A model generated the notes under the pieces. It was not told the DNA's origin and ran no database searches. It saw only the letters and a program-made list of their open reading frames with translations. A stretch of DNA of 64,000 bases from Fistulifera solaris (lineage: Eukaryota > Bacillariophyta > Bacillariophyceae > Naviculales > Stauroneidaceae). The DNA is taken from positions 2,294,001 to 2,358,000 of the forward strand of contig AP026124.1 of assembly GCA_030295235.1 (NCBI GenBank). Reading direction: 5' to 3'. Shown here piece after piece: positions 56,926 through 64,000 of this stretch. A program made the translations under genes and the position numbers. Position 1 is the first letter of the stretch. The number at the start of each line of letters is the position of its first letter.

Positions 56926-57233
56926 GGTCGCTTTGTCGTCAAATGGGAAGGCAATAACTCAACTTTTTTCAAGCATCGCGCATCGAAGCCGTTTAATGCG
57001 GGCGATGGCAAGACGATAGAAACGTCACATGCACGACCGACGACAGAAGTCGAAAACGTTGAACTGTTGTACGTGGTATAGATTCAATGATGATTCGACT
57101 ACGTAGTGCAGTTCTATCGCCCTAAATAGATTAATAGTGTGATTTTCATTGATAATGTAATCGGTGAGAAACTCTACATTTCATCCAGTCTTTACGCATG
57201 CTTGGAAATACATTTAGTTGCATCGAGGCTAAT

Positions 57234-58495
57234 TTAGAAGAGCTTGGACATATCCTTATTCGGCATATTATTGCCATTCACGGCCATGGCACGGATGGCT
57301 TTGCTGGTGGCGTCTTGGGCCTCGATGATAGCTCTGCGGGCGGCAATCGTGGCTTCGTGGGCTTCCAACCATTTCTCGAATTTCTGCAAACTCTTCTTTC
57401 CGAGCTTTCCGAACTGGTAGGAATACGAGCCGGCTACAACAAAGGCACCGGCAATCGCATTACCAATCACCACAGGAATCACATTTTTGAAGAGAACATC
57501 ATAAATAGAAAGAGGGACGTTCAGCAAAAGAGCAGCAGGCATGATGAACTGTTGACCAAAGAAACGGAATTGAGTCGACCGATGACTTAATTATTTGAGC
57601 GAGAATGGTAGTACATACCATATTGGCAACACTGTGCTCAAGACCAATGGCAACAAATGTAGAGATAGGGAACCAAATTCCTACCAATTTTCCGGTTAGG
57701 TCGTTACACGCACCGGCCAAGAATACGGCAAGCGACACCATCCAGTTGCACATAATGGCTTTAAGAAGTGTTTGTCCAAAGGTAGAACGGCATTTGTTCA
57801 AGGCCGTGGACGTGAGAAGATCCGCTGTACCTCCAGTGAGAAGACCGACATACCATGCAGCAATGGCGAAAAGAGTACATCCGACAATGTTACCGGAGAT
57901 GCTGACACCCCAGGATCTCCATAGCTCGCGCCAAGTCACGAGACCTTCGTACTTGGCTGCAGAGACAGTAGCGGAGTTACCAGTAAATAGCTGTCCACCC
58001 GTAGTAAGAATCAACAAGAGGTTCACTAGAAAAAGCAGGTGAGTCACAATTCTGCGACGGGGGAAACGACCAATTGTCAATGTCAAAGCAAACAGAATAC
58101 GTACCAGGAAATAGAGAGGCGAACGCCATTTTCGCAATACCAGGATTCTGCGCCGCAATTCCACCAATGTTACCCGCGATGCAGAACGACAAGAGGCCAC
58201 CAAAGCCCACGTAGGCACCACCCATTACAGCTTGGTGAAAGATCTTCATTTTGCCCATCTTCGCGTTCGAAGCACCTTTCTCAGCAAAGGCGAGGTACGA
58301 ATCCTTGGGAGATTTGATTGTCTGCGAGTAAACAGTCTTGGAGATATCGAGGGACTTTTGTTCGGACATGTCGTCACCAGTCGAAATACGAAGAGGCGTC
58401 AACTTGGCGAGGGTTCCGACTCGGTGAGGCTGGACCGCTTGAAAGGCCGTAACGCCACTTATAGCAGCGAGAAGGGTGAGCACAGAGAGCTTCAT
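57234..58495 (-). CDS. plastid formate/nitrite transporter (FNT/NAR1 family)
   Basis: Exons 58105-58495, 57619-58025 and 57234-57548, 370 residues; introns 58026-58104 (GTACGTA...TCTAG) and 57549-57618 (GTATGTA...CAACAG) keep the frame. The N-terminus MKLSVLTLLAAISGVTAF-QAVQ is a signal peptide with the diatom plastid motif. FNT features: FHQAVMGGAYVGFGGLL, TTGGQLFTGNSA, SWGVSISGNIVGC, CNWMVSLAVFLAGACNDLTG, GLEHSVANMFI. Six membrane helices are expected, forming an anion channel; in algae NAR1 of the chloroplast envelope imports nitrite or bicarbonate. The C-terminus has an extra helical tail (EKWLEAHEATIAARRAIIEA). Its upstream region carries a TGACGT cluster. Confidence 0.92.
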
Positions 58496-59213
58496 GGCGT
58501 TTGAAAGTGTGTTATTTGATTTGTTACAGATGCAAAACACTTTTAGGTAAATGGTACATGAAAGGATATTTGTTGTCTTGTTGAACGCTTACGACGACGA
58601 CATGCAGAAAATGAAACCCTTTTGCTTTTGAGAAAAAAGGGTATTTCTGTAGAGTGTTCCTCTCCTTTTCTTGTACTATTCACTATCAAAGATTGACGTG
58701 GGATGACGTAATTGTTGGAGTATGTTATCCGCTCATCGACGTCATGCTATCGTCATCTTGCACGTGAGCACCCCTCGTCGCAACCACTATAAGCATTGAT
58801 GTATTCGACCGCCACCTGTCTTCGCCGCTTTCGTCGAATGGGTTTGCGTTTGCTTACGTCAGCCATCTTCTGACGTAGGAACACCTTGATGTTTTCACAG
58901 CTGACTTTTTCACCATACATCTGACGTAGCAAAACTGGAGATACTTCCAAACCGAAGGGACTAGGATGCGTAGTTCACTAGTCCCAATCCCAGGTTTAAG
59001 GTCTCTAGAAAAAACCCTTAGCAACGTTACGGACGATTTCTAAGAATGCGATAGCTAAGATATAAAACGTTGCAATTTCCTACGATACCGGAGCTATTCT
59101 CGTTCCATATAAAGGCTCTAAGGTGCTCGTCATCATTCATCAGTAAAGTGATGAAAACTTTTTAAGCTAGAGCCAGACCAATCTAGACCTAAATTCTTTC
59201 ACTTCATCACTCA
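58496..59213. promoter_or_regulatory. FNT promoter with six TGACGT cores
   Basis: Cores at 58694-58699, 58704-58709, 58739-58744 (reverse), 58856-58861 (reverse), 58871-58876 and 58922-58927. The pair TACGTCA/TGACGTA at 58855-58877 forms an inverted repeat with a 9-nt spacer. A CACGTG (E/G-box) is at 58761-58766. The TGACGT core is bound by diatom bZIP and aureochrome proteins and is part of the known CO2/cAMP element of diatom carbonic anhydrase promoters. The sites lie 200-430 bp upstream of the FNT start. An open frame (58753-58950) overlaps but shows no protein features. Confidence 0.7.
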
Positions 59214-60941
59214 CTAGAATCGTAATCCCTCACAAATTCCACCGTCGTCATCCTCATCGTAGTCTTTCACTGTTTTGAAAACGTATTGAATGGTCATCAA
59301 CAAAGCCGCAATCAAAACCACGCCCCCAATCGCAAATGCTAGGTAGGAGTTCCTTTCATAGACACGACCACTGGCCGAAGTAGCGCGACGAGCTTGCTTC
59401 ATGAGATAGGATCCGATAATAGCGGAAATGAAACCAATACAAAAGCCTGCAACGGCAAAATCTTTCAGGATTAGCCCAAAGACCATGTACGACGACGTGG
59501 AACCTAGAGTGGTAAACATTGCCATAGCTGATGATGTAGCAGCAACGATAGCTGGATGTACACCCATCGTGTACATAATTGGAACCGTTATCACCCCTCC
59601 ACTGATACCGAGTGTGCCAGCGAAGAACCCGGCCATAACAAAAATGGCCGGGTATAGGATGGCGCTGCCGGCATCCCATTGAATGTCACCGTGCACGTAA
59701 TCAAATCGAACAAGCTTCTTGATTTCATGGCGACCGACTACATAAGTTTGCGCGACCCATGCGGAAGTGATTAAGAAGAGGAATATAATGAAATGGACCG
59801 ACCAAAAGGGCCATGAACCGCAACGAATGCCCAAGGGACTCGTAAAAGCCCCACCGCCTACCAGTACATTCAACGTTACGACGACGGAGAATATCGAAAA
59901 CGCTGCAATGATTTTGCCTCGCGGTGTAAATTTTTCCTGTTCAATCAAATCTGTGCGCAGCGTCACAAAATCGGGATTGACAATGAGAATCTGTTGTTTT
60001 TCCTCCGGATCCAAGGCGCGCTGCCGAGCAGCACCAAGAACGTTCGAATCAACTTCTTGCCATGTAGAGCTCTTCGGCAAAATACTTGTCGGACTTTCCG
60101 AAAGCTGTGTAGATTGTGAAGAGACTATCATCATGTGCCGGATGTAGCGCTTCTCCGCTCGATACATTCGCATGGCCTTCGACAAAGTAGCTTGCGCTGT
60201 GGCGGAAAGAATAACGACCAACAAGACGACGAGAAACTTTTCGGAGAATACTTGATGAAATAAAGTGCCCACAAGCGTCCCGGTTAAACTGAGCGGGCCC
60301 ATGATTAACACCAGATCCCAGTCAATCAAAGGCCGATCCGCCAGCGGATGCCGCCTTGTCCAGTTTAACAGCGTACAACCAAAAGAGGCCCCAAGTAGTG
60401 TAACAGCTCCGATGGGAACAGCCACCTTAAGCGGAAGTCCCATAACCAAGATGTAAACAGGAACGACGACACCGCCGCCCCCAATTCCTCCTGTTGCACC
60501 CAAGGTCAAGGCCATGCTAGCAACGGATAAACCCAAAATATAGCGGCTCGTCAATGGATACAGTTGGGGCGGTCCGGGGTCATCAATGAATGCATAAAAG
60601 TCATCATAATTGTCGTCGTCGGCGTCGGCTATGCCGTCGTCAAAGAAATCGTCGTTCTGGACATTATTATTGCCGTCGTCGGTCTTATCGTCGGTCTTTG
60701 CTTGATCGTCTGTTGTTTCCTCATTCTCCGCATCATTCTCAAACAAGTCGTCCTCGAAGAAGCCGTCGTCCTGATTCGTGAGACTACGTTGAAACCATGC
60801 GGTCAGCGGTCTCTGCTGGACGACGGTAGAAATGTTATTCTCGATCCAAGCTTTTTTGGAATACCCTGCCGCTGCAACAGACGACAGGAGACAGATGACA
60901 GTCGTTACCCGTTTACGTTTTCTTGTTTCATTCATTTTCAA
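59214..60941 (-). CDS. TauE/SafE-family sulfite or anion permease
   Basis: 575 residues, single exon. After a hydrophobic N-terminal stretch and an acidic, Asp-rich region (residues about 50-120), two halves of membrane helices are seen. The first has SVASMALTLGATGGIGGGGVVVP, PLKVAVPIGAVTLLGAS and DLVLIMGPLSLTGTLVGT. The second has NVLVGGGAFTSPLGIRCGSW, AGFFAGTLGISGGVITVPIM and YMVFGLILKDFAVAG. Glycine-rich pairs at the start of each half are the family signature. Members export sulfoacetate or sulfite or move other organic anions; the substrate here is unknown. Plant and algal relatives have this arrangement with a large central loop (residues about 270-360), as here. Confidence 0.85.
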   Translation of the reverse strand: MKMNETRKRKRVTTVICLLSSVAAAGYSKKAWIENNISTVVQQRPLTAWFQRSLTNQDDGFFEDDLFENDAENEETTDDQAKTDDKTDDGNNNVQNDDFFDDGIADADDDNYDDFYAFIDDPGPPQLYPLTSRYILGLSVASMALTLGATGGIGGGGVVVPVYILVMGLPLKVAVPIGAVTLLGASFGCTLLNWTRRHPLADRPLIDWDLVLIMGPLSLTGTLVGTLFHQVFSEKFLVVLLVVILSATAQATLSKAMRMYRAEKRYIRHMMIVSSQSTQLSESPTSILPKSSTWQEVDSNVLGAARQRALDPEEKQQILIVNPDFVTLRTDLIEQEKFTPRGKIIAAFSIFSVVVTLNVLVGGGAFTSPLGIRCGSWPFWSVHFIIFLFLITSAWVAQTYVVGRHEIKKLVRFDYVHGDIQWDAGSAILYPAIFVMAGFFAGTLGISGGVITVPIMYTMGVHPAIVAATSSAMAMFTTLGSTSSYMVFGLILKDFAVAGFCIGFISAIIGSYLMKQARRATSASGRVYERNSYLAFAIGGVVLIAALLMTIQYVFKTVKDYDEDDDGGICEGLRF

Positions 60942-62562
60942 CGATATGCCTAGTCTTCTTAGAACGAAAAGGAAAAAGATAGTGACAAATACAATTCATC
61001 TGTTGCTGTGATACTCTCCAGGAATTCGATGTTCCTTTTGTTGAAAAACGGTAAAACGTGTTATTCTTACGCAACGGATTATTACTTAGACAATTTATCA
61101 AGGATAATTTTATTTACGAGATGATGGACGATTATTTTGTTCAGTTGGGTCACTCACATCAAGATAGTACCGAGACAAAGGTGCAATTTAGAGTTCGGTC
61201 CGGTTGCAGCTAGAGTGATTGATGAATGAAAACACAACAGAAAATATCGAGATCACACATCGGAAATAGAAAAAATCTACAAATCAACATCATTGCTCTT
61301 AGTTTCATCCGATACATATTTTCGTCACAGAAATCTGACGGGTAGTCAGAGAGGAATTTCCTCTTACGCGTCGTGAGACATTCTAAATCATAGCTCGACG
61401 GTTCTCACTCCGATAAGATTCCGGCTGGAGCGGCATGTTTGTGGCGTTACAATCTGAACACATTTGTAAGCGCTTATGATCCCATTATAAATTCAGTGTT
61501 ATATTAAGGTGAAGATTGGATTAAGCTGAGAAGGTTAAAGACCAGAGAGACCATAGGTCTACCAGGTAGTGTCTACAACTACAGGATTGAATCTTTATAC
61601 AGGATATGGAATAGTTTATGGGACATGGATGTATTACCCGGTACGGTGACTATTAACGAGAGATGGAATACTAGATGTACTAGATGATCGATGATGATTC
61701 GATTTGGGATATTGGACTACGAGATCTGACACTATGACAAGATTTCCAACGATGAAGGATGTAACCCACAGAAAGCAGCAAGCTCGAATGAATCATCTGG
61801 AAGTTCATCGAAGGAAAAACTAATCGTTAAAGTGTCGCTCGCAGCGGTAGGTGTCCAGTCTACAAAGTCTCCGTGTAAACTTGTTACTAGAAACAATAGC
61901 ACAACTTATAAAGGTGTCGGTAGTCAATAGTCCAAAAACAGTTAATAAATCACATTATTGTTCGAAACGTGACACCTTAATGACGCGTGTCGTTTAAAAT
62001 ATAAAATGTGTTGAGTCTTGGTGTCTCTATTTCTGTTCTACTTCGGCTTTTCTTCTCTGCGGCTTGCTGCACTTTTTGTTTAGCTTTAATGAATTAATAA
62101 GTGATAAGTGATAACCAGTAGGGTAGAGGCCCTCTCCCCTCTCCCCCGAGAGCCTCTCCCTCTCAGACTTCAGACTGGAGATTGTCTATGGTCCATTGTG
62201 TAGTCTTTGGTCTATCTTAGACTAACCATAAACGCTATGTGTTCTTAGATCAAGGACACCACGTGTCAGTCTATGCTCTACTGCCCGACGTCTTAAATCC
62301 AAGACTAAACCAATAAGATACCTGTAAGAATTGAGCAATGGGTTGAAAGCGCGTGGCCAATTACCGCGAAAGTGATTACAGCATACAATGGAGAAGCAAC
62401 ATCCATTTGCCGATTGGACTTCGGTGTGGACCAAGGTCACCACTCCGAACGTCACAAAAGCCGAAGCTATCTACTACGTAAAGGTTGGAACATCCCATTC
62501 AGCACCCCAGCCCCACATTACCCCGCTCTCTTTTAACGTGTACGCGGAGCAGGGCTATTTGA
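60942..62562. other. long intergenic region
   Basis: About 1.6 kb without a supported gene. A short open frame of 26 residues on the minus strand (61383-61463, MCSDCNATNM...) could be chance. A pyrimidine/purine tract with CTCTCCC units is at 62132-62166. I see no RNA gene. Confidence 0.35.
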
Positions 62563-63624
62563 TTGATGAAGCGGCAACATTTTACCTGTAGCGCCTTAAT
62601 GAATAGAAAAGAAAGCTCCAACGGGTCACCGTGTGAGGGTGGCTCTAACCCGTCCACCAGGATTGAAGATTCTGAGTCGCCAAAGAAGAGGAAAAGCGGT
62701 GATGGAGACGGTCAAGGCAAGCTTAGGCCAAAACGCCCTTTGACGGGATACAACCGGTTTTTCAAGGAAGAAAGAGTCAGATGGATGGAGCAGCAATCAA
62801 ATAGCGGAACGGAGGAGGTAAATTCGATGGAGAAGAAGCAGACCTTTCTGACCATGGGCAAGGAAATCAGTGCCAGGTGGGTTCGCCTCCCACGCGAGCA
62901 GAAAGAAAAGTATGTTGCCGAGTACGACAAAGAAATGTTTCAGTATCGTATTGATGTTGAAAACCACAATAGGGAGAAGGAACGCACGACTGCTCATGAT
63001 TGTGTTGCTGAGAGAGAGATAGACGAATCGGATTTGAAGGAACGAAGAGCGCAAGGACAAACTTCGGTCGACTGCTCGGCACCAGGGTCAAGTTCTCAAG
63101 GATCGATCGCCACAAATGTACTCCTGCAACGGCAGATGCTGGCAAATAACATGGCTTCGCGATCGATATTTAACCTCAATTCTTCCGCCACAGAACGTGC
63201 ACTCAATCAACTTTACCAAGAATGTCAATTTGGACTGCTTTTACAGCAACGCCTACTCGAGCGGCAAGTGCAGCGCGAGTGCCATTTACTAGCGCTCATG
63301 TCGCTCATGGGGGGGGGGGGGGGGGGGGGAAGCAGTGCCGTTGATACACAAGCTCCAAATTCCACCCTTCCCAATTTCCCGGGGACTGTTTCGGCCTCTT
63401 CCTACGGTGTTTTGTTAAGTGAAAACGTGCAAGTGCCTCTGCCGGAATATGTGCTAGGAGACTTGGTCGGGACAAGCAATACATACGCTGCGCTACCACG
63501 GCCCTTCAGTAGCGTAGGGACTGGAAACATGTCAACACGCGGGTACGAGCAGTTACTGCTATCTTCGCTTCTTCAACAAAGAGCTCGACAACAGCACAAT
63601 CACCCATCTTCAAACAACTCTTAA
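62563..63624 (+). CDS. HMG-box protein
   Basis: 353 residues if started at 62563; MNRKESSNGSP at 62599 is an equally good start. The HMG box is at about residues 57-125: RPKRPLTGYNRFFKEERVRW, then FLTMGKEISARW, LPREQKEKYVAEYDKEMF. A single box with a basic, Ser-rich flank on its N side (KKRKSGDGDGQGKLRPKR, a likely nuclear signal). Diatoms have many such single-box factors that bend DNA. The C-terminal half is Gln/Leu-rich (ALNQLYQECQF, LLLQQRLLERQV, LLLSSLLQQRARQQHN), typical of activation or coiled regions. A 21-base run of G (63309-63329) encodes seven glycines in the middle. Confidence 0.87.
   Translation: MMKRQHFTCSALMNRKESSNGSPCEGGSNPSTRIEDSESPKKRKSGDGDGQGKLRPKRPLTGYNRFFKEERVRWMEQQSNSGTEEVNSMEKKQTFLTMGKEISARWVRLPREQKEKYVAEYDKEMFQYRIDVENHNREKERTTAHDCVAEREIDESDLKERRAQGQTSVDCSAPGSSSQGSIATNVLLQRQMLANNMASRSIFNLNSSATERALNQLYQECQFGLLLQQRLLERQVQRECHLLALMSLMGGGGGGGSSAVDTQAPNSTLPNFPGTVSASSYGVLLSENVQVPLPEYVLGDLVGTSNTYAALPRPFSSVGTGNMSTRGYEQLLLSSLLQQRARQQHNHPSSNNS
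63309..63329. repeat. G21 homopolymer in HMG-box gene
   Basis: Uninterrupted run of 21 guanines that keeps the reading frame (seven Gly codons). Confidence 0.95.
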
Positions 63625-63707
63625 ACCTAATAGGCGAAAGACGCTTCGCTTCTACTATCGGACGTTACTTAAATAGTCTGTGGAATAGCAAGCTGCTTGT
63701 CCATGCC

Positions 63708-64000
63708 TCAGTTTCTTACTTTTTTCTTGAAGTAGGACGATCTACTTCGCTCAATCTCCTTTTGGCTCGCGCCCCCGACTGCATTCCCAAAGAGGCTTCT
63801 TCGTCCATGACATTGCCCAGACTGCTAGTTAAGACACCAACACCCACCAAAAGTCCCAATCCTACTAAAACTGGCACGTATGGCGGAGGTAACTCAGCGA
63901 GTTCCACGGCGTCAGCGGCCAAAGCGGCTGGCGCCGTTGCGAATACGGCGGCAGTTGTCAATTGTGGCAGCACCGGCCGGAGGTCGCGCATAGGCGACGT
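63708..64000 (-). CDS. 3' part of probable thylakoid protein (partial, one frame break)
   Basis: Open from the window end (64000) downward; the first methionine seen is at 63991 but the true start lies outside. It reads a twin-alanine thylakoid-type cleavage site (ATAPAALAADAV), then ELAELPPPYVPVLVGLGLLV, a membrane helix, then TSSLGNVMDEEASLGMQSGA. A second frame continues KEIERSRSSYFKKKVRN to a stop at 63708 and is the better ending; one base missing in TTTT (63760-63763) explains the shift. The pattern of lumen signal, one helix and a stromal basic tail suggests a small thylakoid membrane protein of photosynthetic lineages. I do not recognise a name. Confidence 0.68.

Noticed and set aside
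58753-58950. Basic 65-residue open frame upstream of the FNT gene
   Set aside because: It overlaps the TGACGT cluster and has no recognisable motif; more likely a chance frame in a promoter.
61383-61463. 26-residue open frame MCSDCNATNM... on the minus strand
   Set aside because: Protein-like composition, but a frame this short is expected by chance and there is no splice or neighbour support.
61890-62180. Stretch that could be taken for a solitary LTR (TATAAAA-like box, then a CTCTCC-rich end)
   Set aside because: No second end, no target-site repeat and no coding parts of an element are visible, so there is nothing beyond base composition to support it.

Overview
This window looks like nuclear DNA of a diatom, probably a pennate one. 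Three things point there. (1) At least four proteins carry a signal peptide followed by an alanine-phenylalanine cleavage motif, the plastid-targeting signature of diatoms and their relatives: YebC/TACO1, the ABC1 kinase, the formate/nitrite transporter and the DUF1826 protein. (2) The genes are dense and have few, short introns (about 70-280 nt, many with a GTACGT donor). (3) The gene content is eukaryotic (SmD3, Lsm6, RPB5, ArfGAP, Noc1/CEBPZ, mitochondrial uS17 and IF-3). The species cannot be named from the sequence alone.

Layout. From 1 to about 25.6 kb lies a cluster of one lineage-specific family of about 490-510 residue, leucine-rich-repeat-like proteins. One copy is fully open (14849-16372), four are nearly full length but broken by one or two single-base frame shifts, and about eight are short relics. 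Conserved single-copy genes sit among them: a double-RNase-H protein, biotin synthase, plastid YebC, an unusual P450, mitochondrial uS17 and a small membrane protein. From 25.9 to 48.5 kb the region is ordinary and gene-rich: mitochondrial IF-3, ArfGAP, Noc1/CEBPZ, a tandem AAA+ ATPase, two tandem secreted M43 metalloproteases, a plastid ABC1 kinase, a TPR protein, two small proteins, SmD3, RPB5 and adenosylhomocysteinase. From 48.6 to 64 kb are an AAA-TPR signalling-type protein, a DUF1826 protein, a TPM-RING membrane protein, Lsm6, a plastid nitrite/formate transporter, a TauE/SafE permease, an HMG-box protein and the 3' part of a probable thylakoid protein.

About sixteen otherwise well-conserved coding regions or junctions are interrupted by a single extra or missing base, nearly always in or beside a short homopolymer. 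This hits housekeeping genes (biotin synthase, RPB5, the AAA+ ATPase) as well as the repeat family, so many of the breaks are more likely assembly errors than true pseudogenes. Frame breaks in this window should be read with that in mind.

Regulation visible in the sequence: several divergent gene pairs share short promoters (RNase H/biotin synthase, YebC/P450, IF-3/ArfGAP, Noc1/AAA+). The region upstream of the plastid transporter carries six TGACGT cores within 235 bp, the core bound by diatom bZIP and aureochrome factors. The most interesting signals are the birth-and-death LRR-like cluster, a shared alternative C-terminus in two of its copies, a two-exon 54-residue gene on the minus strand at 43.4-43.6 kb, and the TGACGT cluster.
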